Below are positions 1 through 10,958 of a stretch of 64,000 nt of DNA, one piece after another (the stretch's first letter is position 1; each line of letters opens with the position of its first letter). The stretch covers positions 2,418,001 through 2,482,000 of the forward strand of contig NC_089429.1 of NCBI RefSeq assembly GCF_026210795.1, in the 5' to 3' direction. Position numbers and translations under genes: made by a program. Below the pieces are notes generated by a model, which saw only the letters and a program-made list of their open reading frames with translations, searched no databases and had not been told where the DNA came from. The DNA comes from Rhizophagus irregularis (lineage: Eukaryota > Glomeromycota > Glomeromycetes > Glomerales > Glomeraceae).

Positions 1-780
1 ATCCTGATTATTAGAGGAAAGAATTTTTTCTCCCTGCAAAGGATTTTCTTTCGAAAAACTAGTTGGAGTGATTACCTGTGTTATGTGACAAATTGTTCAT
101 TTCTGCGAAGTGATGATGATCCCCAAATGGCCGACTGTTTCTCATGGACTATCTGTTGACCAATATTTGTATCGTGACATGTATTAGTTGTTTTGTTGCT
201 GTAGCTAACAGTTTCAGGTTGAATATACAGCTAGCACTCTTAATGTCCGTAGTACTGTGAATCTGAGGGGACCATGAAGAGATGTATTAGATGGAACACA
301 ATCTATTTTCGTGTCCTCGTTTGCTTCTGCTAAAGAATTGTCATCGTGTTCTGTAACCGGAAATCTGTTAACGAACAAGTCGTTTCTATGGACATCAACT
401 GCCGTGCCTAAGGACTGACTAAGAGGAGATATTTTCTTGTGAAGGGACTGCTTATAATTAGTGTACCTATGATTCGGATACATTGAGTAGGATTGAGAAA
501 CCAATCTCTCTAGGCAGGCGTAATTGAACTTTATGTGCAAAAATTTTTGTTTCACTATAGTCGGCTACGTAAAAGGAGACAGATTGTATATGGTAACTGT
601 AAGACCAAATGTCAAGAGTATTGCGTCCACATTCTTCCATGATCCTTGAGACTCTTAGGTGTATCTCTTCGGTCACTGAAACTAGCGTGGAACTCTTCAA
701 CGATCACATTCCTTGGAATCTTGGACCGTGACGAAAAATCTACTAAATCTACTTGTATTTTTGATGACTGGAGCAAATAC

Positions 781-866
781 CCCATAAAATATTTTTCAGA
801 AAAATGATCACGTGTCTGAGTTTCTTAGAAAAATGATCATTTATTGGAGTTTTTTTCCAGTAGGGA
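781..866. repeat. Short ATGATCA repeat, copy 1
   Basis: A unit of roughly 90 bp related to those at 1838 and 10489. It begins with CCCATAAAA, carries two imperfect direct repeats of AGAAAAATGATCA followed by a GAGTTT motif, and ends in TTTTTTCCAG. The right terminal AT-rich palindrome seen in the 10489 copy is missing here. Confidence 0.6.
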
Positions 867-1837
867 TATTCAAGTACAGTTCCATTATGCTCCCAAAATT
901 CTTCACGGAAATCATACACTCTATAGCCGCGGGTATTATTGTCTTGCACTATCAACTTTGTGGACAACTCCTCGTAAAGATCAGTAAACAGTTTTTTCTA
1001 CTCCGGTCATCTTTTTTATATTAATCCCATTTTTTCAAATAGATGAGAAAAAAAATTTGACCGTATAAGATAGTAAAAACGGACATAGAGGATTATAGAA
1101 CATCAGTCCCGTTCTTGCCAGCCACCGAAGAAACAATTTACGTGGTTCTTAAACCTTCAAGTTCTGGAAGTATTCAAAGTACATTGATATAAAAATAAAT
1201 CCGTTTTCCGTAGTTAATATGAACATATGATAGTTTGTCGATAAATGCACCCACTTGAAAGTCTCGACACTATGGTGATGTAGTAGCACCATTGCTACTG
1301 AAATAGTAACTCGCTCTCTCATTGCTTGCCCTTATTTGTCAACTAATGCTCAAACTGTTCGAAAACAAAAAAATGTTACTATGTATTATCCTTTCTCGAA
1401 AATTTTGTGCCATGTCAAAGATATCATCATCCTTTGTGGAATGCTTTGTAACAGTTCTTTAAAATTAATAAAAGACAAACACAATAAATGCAATAGCAAA
1501 TAATACATACTGATTTGTGCGTGAATAAAAAATATGTCTGCATCAGTTATCGCAAGCAATGGCCGGGAGAGATATTTTCTTATGGCGATTCATTTGAACA
1601 GGTGTTGTATTTTAAACCAAGTAAAATACGTTAAAATAAATTTACGGATATTACGAATGGTACACTGGTTTTAAATGTCACTTATTCTGTCTTTAAAGAA
1701 TCTCCGATTAACGTAACACTACTGAAACGAAGATAATCTCTATCGCAATGTGTCTTTCGTAGTATGTTCGACATATTTTCTTTTTGCAAAGACTTTTTTA
1801 CAATATAAATAATAACTCACAAGTATTTCCTAAGTTA

Positions 1838-1938
1838 GGGCCTATAAAAAAAATTTTTTAGAAAATTGATCACATCGGAGTTTTTTTGCTAGAAAAATGA
1901 TTATTTATCGGAATTTTCCCCGGAAAATTTTTTAGCGA
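1838..1938. repeat. Short ATGATCA repeat, copy 2
   Basis: Second copy of the same short repeat. It starts with GGCCTATAAAAA, has TTGATCACATCGGAG and then AAAAATGATTATTTATCGGA, and ends in CCCCGGAAAATTTTTT. It is more diverged than the copies at 781 and 10489. No target duplication is apparent. Confidence 0.55.
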
Positions 1939-2364
1939 GAGAATAAGTAAAAAGATATCAATAACCTATCCCGGAGAAATTTTATTCCAGGTGTCATAGT
2001 AATGCGTTCGTCATTTTTATGAAATATTCGTTATACAAGTACACATGTTTAAATGTTGCTAATTCCTACAATCCTACATGATCGTATATATTATATTATA
2101 ATTAAGATTGTATTGGGATACAATACTGGTCAAGTTCTTTATGTTGTATCTGTAAACATGTTATTGAGAATAAGAAACAGAGATTAAAAAATAGTTACAA
2201 AATTTTAAAAAGAACTTGCGAATCGAATCATTAACGCAAAAGGTTCTGATTTTACATCAGTTGAATTGACGAGTCATTAAAAGAATTTACACGATTTTAA
2301 ATTTTTTAAATTAGTTAAAAAATACAAATAAATATAATAACCCTCTAGTTTAATTCCTATAAAT

Positions 2365-3445
2365 TTAATGATATATCATAACTATTCCACTAACAAACAT
2401 AATAAATAAAGTTACACCAATCATTTTATAAATATATATATGTCCAATGTATAAAGTTATACCGGAACTCATGGAAATTGGTGTTGGTAATGATTTGGGT
2501 GTAATATTATCTGCAAGAGAATTGGTGGTTGAAGACGTTCCAGAAGGAGTATTAATATTTGAAGATGTGAAAGTAACTATACTATCATTATTATTTTGCG
2601 GATTATTATTATTTATAACTTCTTTTGGATTATTATCTTGAGAATTCGTTGAATTATTATCAAATAGAGCTTCTTTTGGATTGTTATCACTGAGAGTATT
2701 TGTTGGAGTTTTGCCACTTTGACTATTTGTTGGATTGTTACCACCTTGATCGTTTGTTGGATTTTTGCCACCTTGACTATTTGTTGGATTGTTACCACCT
2801 TGATCATTTGTTGGATTTTTGCCACCTTGATCATTTGTTGGATTTTTGCCACCTTGACTATTTATTGGAGTTTTGCCACTTTGACTATTTGTTGGATTGT
2901 TACCACCTTGATCGTTTGTTGGATTGTTACCACCTTGATCATTTGTTGGATTTTTGCCACCTTGATCATTTGTTGGATTTTTGCCATTTTGACTATTTGT
3001 TGGATTTTTGCCGCTTTGGTCATTTGTTGGATTATTTGTTGAACCCCTTGTAAAACAAAAATATATATTTGGATAAATCAAAATAAAGAAAGAGAAGAGA
3101 ATATAAAGGAGGTACTTACGTAGGAGTATTGTTTTTAGGTAAAAAGGTATGATCGGAACCTCCAGTAGGAGATGGTGATCCGGTTCCACCTCTTGAATTT
3201 TTTTTTTTTTTAAAAAAAATATAATATAACAAAATAAAATAAAATATCAAATTTTTTTAGTAGGAAAAATTAATTTTTACAAAACAAAAATATATATATA
3301 TTCATCTTAATTTTGCTTACGGATTTGTAGATGGATCGTTTTCGTTTTCATTTTCGTCATTCACATCATCTTTATGATGATGAGAGACTACCAATAAAAA
3401 TGAATTTAAAATTAAAAAACAAATTAAAAATTTAAAATATCTCAT
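2365..3445 (-). CDS. Secreted, likely GPI-anchored Asn/Pro/Thr repeat protein (3 exons)
   Basis: Predicted 292-residue surface protein of unknown function. Exons on the minus strand are 3445-3321, 3191-3120 and 3046-2365. Introns begin GTAAGC and GTAAGT and end CAAG, and the frame is kept across both junctions. Exon 1 encodes a signal peptide (MRYFKFLICFLILNSFLLVV) followed by HHHKDD and an acidic N/E/D stretch. Exon 2 is rich in G, S, P and T. Exon 3 holds about 12 clear 9-residue repeats of the form NPTNDQGGK, then degenerate units, a Ser/Thr-rich stretch and a hydrophobic C-terminus ending FIMFVSGIVMIYH, suited to a GPI signal or a membrane anchor. The longest single ORF (to 3189) hides the true N-terminus because it reads through intron 2. 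A wall or mating/interaction-surface role is only inference. Confidence 0.75.
2700..3042 (-). repeat. 27-bp coding minisatellite
   Basis: About 12 tandem 27-bp units, each encoding NPTN(D/S)QxG(K/N), inside exon 3 of the surface-protein gene. Units differ mostly at D/S, G/S and K/N positions. The array has the form expected to change copy number between strains without breaking the frame. Confidence 0.85.
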
Positions 3446-5832
3446 TATTTATTATTTATTATTTTTCCTTTTTTTTTTCTTAAAAAATAATAATAATAAT
3501 AATAATCATAATAAAGAAGAGAAAAAAGGTAATTTAATACCAATTCAATCTTATTAATCTTGTTTTTTATTTATTATTATTACCATTTGTGGCTTGATAT
3601 AAATCTATAATAAACCATTTACGGAAATTTGTTGTGGCTTTTATAATGTTCCGTGATTTAAAATAAAAATATATATATAATTTAACCAAGCCTTCGATAA
3701 AATTATGTAATTATGTGTGTAAGGCTTAGCAATATATTTTTACCGAAAATCCCAGTTTTCATAGATCAAGATTATTTTGATATAATTCGGATGATTTAAT
3801 TATATATATTTTTGCTTATGAGAAATATATATCACAATTTGCGGTTATTTTACGAGTGAACGCAAAAATCTTTCTTTTGAAGGGACTTAATCTAGTAAAA
3901 TTAGCTTTCGATATAACGAATCCTCCAGTTTTCACCTTAAATTCGTGTGAGAATACTACTGTATAATGAAGAACTTTAAAAGAATTTAATTGGTTCATTA
4001 TTTATAACGATAAAATTTCGAGTCGATGTATAATTTCTAGCGACATAAATTTGCGTCTTATAGTGACAGCCAACGAAAATATATCAAAATTATAACCAGG
4101 CTAAACCCAAATAATACATGTAATATATAGAATTAATAGGAACAAATGCTATTATGTATTTGCTATACTACAGGTAGAAAATGTAGACTATAATAAAGAC
4201 GAGATTGACGAGATCTCAATCACAAAGTGGATTTTATTTGTGACGGGACGTTCGCCTAAAATAAATCATTTAGGTTCTATAATAGTTTGCGAAATTTCAA
4301 TCTCATGTCGCACAGCCCCATTGTGATCGTCTCAGCGGAGCGGAATATAGTACCGCGTAGTGTCCGTAGTGTCCTCGTATACAATAAAAAGTCTGGATCG
4401 GGTATACAAGCACAATTCTGCCACATTACACAAAAAAATCAAACTTTATATATTTGTAACTTATAAAGACAAATATCATTTTATATATGTTTATAATGTA
4501 CGAAAAAAAAATTTTATATTGACATAATGTATATAATACATAATAGATGGTTTATAAGTATTAATCTTGTGTAAATTTTGAGATAGAATCAGCGGGGAAT
4601 GAATAAACTCTAGTCATATATTACGTTAGCCTTGAAGTGATATTATCATTCGTCACCGCATTTGGCATTGAAGTATCCAATGCGACAATGCGTTATCATC
4701 ACCCGTTTCTAAAATTTCTTTAAATCATTTGACATGATTTACATCATTTAAACATTCAATATGTGCGTATAACGCAGAAGAAATTGACGAATGTTAGCTA
4801 ATGCTTCTAGCACCGTTCGTCTCCCATTTGGTTTGGTTCTATTAGTAAATATAAGCCTTTCGCTTACCATTCTTTGGCCGTCTTTTAGCAATAATCTCCG
4901 TTTTCGATAACTACATCTAATTCGTCACAATATTCTGCAGGGATCACTGCCTTGCAAAATGTCACATATGTTGAGATGACGCGCATAGCAAATATCGTCT
5001 CCTCTTTCTAGTGGCATAATCTGCGCGGCAATTTGTGTTCCTCAAAACGTTTTCCTGAATAGATTTGGAAAACAATCGCAAACATTAAATGTTCAGACCT
5101 CTGTAGACATTGTATTTAATTTCCGATTAGTAACCACAAATTCGAGATCTGCTGAAACGCGAGGCTTTGCTTTAATGACTATTCTGCATAGCGGACTGAA
5201 TGAATGTGAAAGTCTTTGATTCTTTGTGCCTGTCGCTACCTTTTCATTCTCCACACGTCACGCATTTATCGATGAAACTCTTTGAAAGTAGCTAGTTTGA
5301 AGTTCACATTCAATAGTTTAACATCTTTTTCGTCGAAATCTAATGCTGAAGCAGCCTTAGTTAATCTTAGTTCTCTTAGTTCACTTATTTCCTGAGAAAA
5401 GTAACCTAGGAGAGGAAAGGACTGTTGGTCGAGAAAGCCTGATAATATGATGGAACAGCGAGAACATTTTGAAAAAAATTGTGTGGAGAAAAATTGAACA
5501 CAAAGTCAAACTAATAACACGTCTGATTAACGAGACATTGTAGCAAATAATTCGTATAAATTCGCACCTATTTTTTTTATGCTTATTAGTAATACTATAG
5601 ATAAACGTCATTACCATACGAGTTATGAGAGAAATGTTACACACTTTCATCAAAGAGGATCCTAGTTCCTAGATGAGTTCTCGCGTCAAATTATTTCTTT
5701 ATTAGTATAGTGATACTGTAAAGTACGATTATCCCACACTTGACAATCTCCAAAAGATATCGCGTTATCTCACACCCAATTTGAAGAATAAGAAATTCTT
5801 TATTTATAAAATAGATTATACATATAAAATTA
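3446..5832. other. Spacer with a possible decayed coding region
   Basis: AT-rich spacer up to about 4.2 kb. From about 4.2 to 5.7 kb the composition is more balanced. The minus strand holds an open stretch at 5105-4745 with a single internal stop, but its Arg/Leu-rich translation and a competing reading in another frame prevent a clear call. It may be a decayed gene or transposon. Nothing here is recognised. Confidence 0.4.
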
Positions 5833-7506
5833 CTAATACATTTCATTTATAAATTCACGTACTTCAATATTTAAATCATAATAATTTTGAACTATAATGT
5901 TATGTAATCTAAATTCCTTTACTTCATCTTTCAAAGAAAACAAATCATCATTTTCAATAGGAGTTTGAATAAAAAAATATTCTAAAAAAGCAAAATATTT
6001 GATTCTTTTCTTTTTCATTATATATTCCTTTATATAAGGTAAAATATTCTTTTTTTCTGATTCTTCTCGTTTCCCATTTCTAATATTTTTAATTAATAAT
6101 TTCTTAATAAAAATATCTTGTGAATTTTTCAAAAAAATTTCAAAATCATTTGTATTGATTTCAAGAGATAAACTTAAATATTCTAATTTAGTAGGGAGAA
6201 TTTGTCCTAAATTTTTTAATACAATTGATCCAAGTTTATCATCATAATGACTTTCGATAGCGAGATAATTAAGACTTAATTCAACTTGTTTAATCAAATT
6301 GAATATTTTATAAATAATTTGATTATCAAATCCAGAGAATTTTAAAAATTTGATTTTTGAATTACAATATTTTATGGATAATTCCAATATTTCTTGTAAT
6401 AATTCATCTTCAAGTCCAAAATTTTCCAAATAATCACCAGATTTTTGTAATAATAATTCTAATGGTTTAATTAATGGTTCATTCATAAATAAAGATTTCA
6501 ATTTAAATGGTTTTGTCAAATTAGAAATTTGTTGAATAAAATTACTAGAATCTAGAGAATAACAATAAAGAATATGAATAGATTCCAAAACATTTAATTG
6601 ATCAAGTACTTCATTTAAAACAACTATATCTTTAAAACTAACATGATAAAATATAATTGTCCTTAAACTATTTATACAATTAGGGTTCTTTAAAGATAAT
6701 AATGAATGATATAAAGGAAGATCATTAAAACATAACGAAATTTTTTTTAAATTTTGTTGTGAATCAATAATTTGTGATAAATGTTTTTCGGTTGTTGTGT
6801 AATAATACCAAGGAAATAAAAAATAAAGTGATGAAATAGAATTGCAATTAGAATAAAGAAATATCATAAATTTTGTTATATTATCATTTGCTGGATCAAA
6901 ATCGAGTGTTAAATTTCTAATATTACGAATAAAATTTGGATTTTGTAAAATTAATTCAAAAGTATCATTAAAATATTCTAAATCATTATCAATAAGCATC
7001 GTAACTTCAAGGGTATTTATATCTGCTTCTTTTTCAATAAATAATCGAAATAATGACCTATAAATCATTTTTGTATATTTTAAAGATTTTTGATCAACGT
7101 TTTCTCGTACAAAAATGTTGGAAAATTGCTCTTTAACTGTTGAAATTCTGACAGTTGCAACCCACTTTTCAATAGAATCACTAATTTTACGAGTATCTAA
7201 ATGTTGAGTAAAACTAGGATAATTAAATAATGTATTTGAAAGAAATGAATCATTACTAATTCCATATTCATTTAATTGTGATCTATCATAATCATTTAAA
7301 TTATGTAAATAAACTTCGATATAACGATAATTTTTAGGATATCTTAAAGAAAATGGATTTTCCCATAATAATGGAATTGCCAAACGACACCATATTCTAT
7401 TAACTAAAATACATGAATGTAATGTTGAAAAATCATTCTGAAAATATTGTATAATTTCATTTATTATTTCTGGTAAATCTCCTAAAAATATTTTCGTATA
7501 TGCCAT
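5833..7506 (-). CDS. F-box / LRR-like protein, paralogue 1
   Basis: Single-exon gene of 557 residues. The start is placed at the ATG reading MAYTKIFLGDLPEI, 33 nt inside the longest ORF, because both intact paralogues begin MACTKIFSGD(F/L)PEI. Residues 9-50 form an F-box: LPEI, then hydrophobic spacing, LVNRIWCRLAIPLLWENPF. The rest is a long Leu/Asn-rich repeat region (for example KPFKLKSLFMNEPLIKPLEL) that could form an irregular LRR solenoid. F-box proteins of this type are expected to bind Skp1 through the F-box and recruit substrates to an SCF ubiquitin ligase; no substrate can be inferred. It is paralogous to the genes at 10959 and 52790 and shares an upstream motif with them. Confidence 0.9.
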   Translation of the reverse strand: MAYTKIFLGDLPEIINEIIQYFQNDFSTLHSCILVNRIWCRLAIPLLWENPFSLRYPKNYRYIEVYLHNLNDYDRSQLNEYGISNDSFLSNTLFNYPSFTQHLDTRKISDSIEKWVATVRISTVKEQFSNIFVRENVDQKSLKYTKMIYRSLFRLFIEKEADINTLEVTMLIDNDLEYFNDTFELILQNPNFIRNIRNLTLDFDPANDNITKFMIFLYSNCNSISSLYFLFPWYYYTTTEKHLSQIIDSQQNLKKISLCFNDLPLYHSLLSLKNPNCINSLRTIIFYHVSFKDIVVLNEVLDQLNVLESIHILYCYSLDSSNFIQQISNLTKPFKLKSLFMNEPLIKPLELLLQKSGDYLENFGLEDELLQEILELSIKYCNSKIKFLKFSGFDNQIIYKIFNLIKQVELSLNYLAIESHYDDKLGSIVLKNLGQILPTKLEYLSLSLEINTNDFEIFLKNSQDIFIKKLLIKNIRNGKREESEKKNILPYIKEYIMKKKRIKYFAFLEYFFIQTPIENDDLFSLKDEVKEFRLHNIIVQNYYDLNIEVREFINEMY

Positions 7507-7600
7507 AGTGTAAGCGAAAAAGAAAATGGGGAGTTTCAATTTTTTTTTTAAAAAAAATTATGCCGAAAGTGGTTATTTATATTTTTTTTTTCGGAGCTTA

Positions 7601-7636
7601 TTCCGATTATATTGTCGTACAAAATTTACGTTGATC
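7601..7636 (-). promoter_or_regulatory. Conserved upstream block of F-box genes, copy 1
   Basis: About 100 nt upstream of the F-box start is the block TTCCGAT-TATATTGTCGTACAAAATTTACGTTGATC. Its core, ATATTGTCGYACAAAATTT (7609-7627), recurs upstream of the F-box genes at 12596 and 54478. It may be a regulatory element or simply duplicated promoter DNA. Confidence 0.5.
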
Positions 7637-9045
7637 CTTTTAATGTACCTCACGACATGCATTTACCTGTTATAAAATCAACGAATAACGTTAGGACAAA
7701 TATATCACGATCTTCCACCCTAGTCATAGTAAAAAAAAAGTGTGTATAGTAAATTAATACAGTACGGTAATACAAATTAGTACGGACGCTCAAAAAAAAA
7801 TAATTTTTTCGTACCTTTAAAAATAAATTTTATTTTCCATACTAGTAAATTTACATCGAACATCATGTGATCAAATAATATACTATGGACTCCATAGACT
7901 TTTTTTCTTTTTTTTTAACCGAAAAAATTATTTTCCAGATCGCTTATCCCTGGCTTTTGTTTGAATGCTAATTACAAAAATAAATTAAAGTATTATTCAC
8001 TTTCTTGTTAATGTCCTTACTGTTCTTGGCGGAAAAGTTTAATATTTTCTTGGAGTTGCGCTAGATTGGAGGATTTGGTAATATATTTTTTTCATTCTTT
8101 GGTTTTCTTCTCTCTTAAATAATCTCAGCACAACTAACAAGTTATAATATTTAATTACTCTAGGAAGTGGCCAGAGTTGAGTTTTCAGTTTGGATTTTTG
8201 CTTCGGCTTCCTCTGTTGTTTTTATAAAGTCTTTCCTCATGGAAGAAATAACTTCTGCCAATTCGACTAATGAATAATTGACAATTCAAGTTGAGCAGGC
8301 TGATTACCTTGAGGACGATGTTGTGGTACGAAATTCAAAATTATACAAAATTTAAAGTTGCACGAAATATTCTAAACTTTCGTACGTACTAGTATAATTT
8401 TTATTGGATTTTGTAAACGTACGTACTATTAAAATATAAGGGCGTACGTCCGAACTTACATCAACTTACTGTAGTACTACTTTACTTACTACCTGTGAAA
8501 AAAACCCAAAGCGTTATTTGATTATGTAATTATGGTGTAAATGTTGTGCTGCAGCTAATAAAAAATGACCGTTAGTACGTGATTATATTTGTCCGAAGTT
8601 ATGAAAAGAATTACGACGTATCGTCGTATCGCCCGAGGTTATGATCATCATAAATTTTAAAAAACAAATACACGTGACATTTAAATTATTTACATTTAGA
8701 GTTTTATCACTTTGTTATGTGCCAACCCCTCCACTTAATTTACAAATTTCCTTATAAAAATTAAAAATGGACAAGTTGCAAAAAAAAAAAAGGTTTTTTA
8801 TGATTTTATTGATGCATATTTAAGATAAAATTTATCAAATTTTGGTATAGTAATGTGGATATTGATGATAAATTAGCATCATTTAAATTGTATTTTTGTT
8901 GAGTAGAAAATAATTAAAAATACTAATACCATAATTGTGAGAAAATGTTTACTATATCCTGGATACCTCACTTTAATTTATAAATAAATAAATGATATTT
9001 AGAAAATAAATTATATATATATGTGTATTTATTATATAAAGATAA
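7637..9045. other. Spacer between F-box units
   Basis: AT-rich, with no supportable gene. Short CGTACGTAC-type motifs recur between 8.3 and 8.5 kb. From about 8.64 kb the sequence is similar to 13.29 kb onward (see the repeat entry). Confidence 0.5.
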
Positions 9046-9105
9046 TGACCAGTACATTTCATTTTATAAATTCATGATTTAAATCATTATAATTTTGAAC
9101 TAAGC
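8641..9105. repeat. Duplicated F-box downstream spacer, copy A
   Basis: This segment resembles about 13290-13710. Shared landmarks in order are ATAAATTTTAAA-ACAAAT, CGACATTTAAA or GTGACATTTAAA, CCCCTC, TTAA-AATGGA, TGATTTTATTGA, AATTTATCA-AATTTGG, and finally the 3' end of an F-box coding region. Both copies sit downstream of an F-box remnant, so the duplication unit included the spacer and the gene end. Confidence 0.55.
9046..9104 (-). pseudogene. F-box 3'-end fragment
   Basis: About 60 bp matching the last codons of the F-box genes (compare 10948-11025): TACATTTCATTT-TATAAATTCATGA followed by TTTAAATCATTATAATTTTGAACTA. It has small indels and nothing of the gene beyond it. It is a truncated duplication relic. 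Confidence 0.7.
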
Positions 9106-10958
9106 TCAAATAATTTATAGATAAAATAATAGGAATTATCCGAGGCCACCCCTATTACGTGATTTTGAAAATAACATTTGATTGGCTAGATATTATGCGT
9201 TACGTGATATATTTTATTTCATGTATTCCTATTGCAACGTAAAAGCAAAACCTTAAATGAGTATAATTATAACTAATTTTTTAAATTTTATGGTATTTCA
9301 TATTATTAAAGCTCGAACGGCTGTACGACTATAACATGATCTTACAGCCTTGTTTATACAATAAGTGAAGCTGTCATTATGGAATAGCATTTATAGGAGA
9401 CGAAATTAAAATTGATAAGAGCAATATTATTTAATCAATGACAACAATTAATATCAACCAAATGAGCGAAACAAAATCAAAACATCACAAAATCCGAACA
9501 AAATAAACAAAATGTCAAAAGAAAACAGATCCAAAAAATGAATTAAAGCTCAAAGAATAAAAAAATTACTAAGTGAATAAATGAAATATAATTCCAAAAA
9601 TAAGGAAAAAAAAACGAATTTTAACCCAAATGAATAAAGAAAACAGATGGAAAAATGAAATCAAAGCCAAAGAAAGATAATTAAAACCAAAAATAGAAGA
9701 AATGCCCAAGTGTAGAAGGAATCAAAAGAAAGTAAAAGTCGACCAAGAGAAAGTAGAAGGTAAAACCCGACAAGAAAATAGAAAATAAAACCAACCAAAA
9801 GAAAATGGACTGTTATTGAATGAAAATGAAATCCCAAAAATCCAAAGTGTCTGAATACTGAAACACACTGTTCACTAGGTAGATAGAATGCCGAACTAGA
9901 AGCTTGAAAAATAAAAAGTGAAGAAGAAATAGTTAACTAAGGAATAAAATACAAAAAAGTTCGTTGAAGTTTAATAAAATAAACCTCTCCAACAAGTCAA
10001 TCAACGCAAGTTAACAAAAAGAAATGTTGCCTAAAAAAACTTATTAAAAAAAGAAGAATCAGTTAACGAAAAGAAATGCATATAACACTAAAGAAACATA
10101 AGAAACCTACCGCCGAGAAGCGCGTCTCAAAAACACTAGTCACTGATAAACCAATCAAAGTTTAGTTCGAACCACGTGATTGATAGGTGGCAAAAATATG
10201 TACCACCGAAAAATAATAATTCTAAAAATGGAGTAATTATTTAACAAAACTTTATACTTTGTAGAATTCTAGTTATATTTGCGACAAGAATGTCAAGTTA
10301 AGTCAAAGTGGTAAATTCTTTAAGATTTGGAATGCAACAACTGTAGTTTTGGTATATATAATGTTTCACAGTATATTGTACTGAGATCTAAAGTTAAAAT
10401 ACTTCAAATCCATCTGGTATATTATCAACTGGAATTGGATAATATTGTATACAATAAATTTGTCTTTAGTTGATAGGTCTTCCTTTATCCCTATAAAAAA
10501 TTTTTCAGTAAAATGATCACGTGTCTGAGTTTCTTCGGAACAAAAACTAGAAAAATGATCATTTATCGGAGTTTTTTCCAGAATTTTTTTATAGGGTATG
10601 ATATTTTCTTTATATAACTTGATTTAGTTAAGTTGTAATAAAGCATAAATGAATCACCAATTGTTTACTAAGTTCAGCCAGTCCATTAAGCAGTGAATTA
10701 TAATAACTTTATAGTAGAGAGACATATACTATGAAATATTCCAATTAAAATTCTTATATGCAAAAAGGCAGTTTGTATATTTATCAAAATATAACTTTAT
10801 TAGTTGTAGGTATGTTTATGAAGACAAAATTTATAAAATTTAAGTATATTATGTACAGTAAAGTCAAATGACCAAAAATCCTATAGCTATATATTTATAT
10901 ATCTCACTTTATTTATATAAATGATATTTAGAAAATAAATTATATATGTAGATAATGA
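9105..10958. other. Spacer with an A-rich asymmetric tract
   Basis: No supportable ORF. About 9430-10080 is strikingly A-rich on the plus strand, with recurring GAAAACAGAT, AATGAA and AAAGAAA words, so its strand composition is asymmetric. A short ATGATCA repeat lies at 10489-10596. The remainder is AT-rich. Confidence 0.5.
10489..10596. repeat. Short ATGATCA repeat with terminal palindrome, copy 3
   Basis: The most complete copy, 108 bp. It starts CCCTATAAAAAATTTTTC and ends GAATTTTTTTATAGGG, an inverted pair of about 15 bp. Inside are two direct repeats containing AAAATGATCA followed by GAGTTT. It has the form of a small MITE. Flanks are TTTAT and TATGA, so a TA or TAT duplication is possible but not certain. 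Confidence 0.65.

Larger units (their letters stand above)
1..2364. other. Gene-poor stretch, possible decayed sequence
   Basis: No gene that I can support. Base composition over about the first 1.7 kb is less AT-rich than in most of the window, and the short ORFs (for example 214-555 on the minus strand) match nothing I recognise and show no splice or repeat structure. Two copies of a short ATGATCA-containing repeat lie here, near 781 and 1838. From about 2.0 kb the sequence becomes ordinary AT-rich spacer leading to the 3' end of the next gene. Confidence 0.5.

Noticed and set aside
2700-3042. CRISPR array
   Set aside because: Regular repeats, but they are contiguous, in frame and coding, with no spacers; the genome is eukaryotic. 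No other candidate was seen in the window.
2700-3053. Two overlapping plus-strand ORFs rich in Cys/Leu/Trp repeats
   Set aside because: They are antisense shadows of the 27-bp repeat array that encodes the NPTNDQGGK units on the minus strand.
4745-5105. Minus-strand coding region of a recognisable transposon
   Set aside because: Two competing frames, internal stops and no motif that I can name; kept only as possible decayed sequence.
7507-7539. Upstream ATG of the first F-box ORF (MKLPIFFFAYT extension)
   Set aside because: The two intact paralogues start at the equivalent of the internal ATG, and the extension is not conserved.
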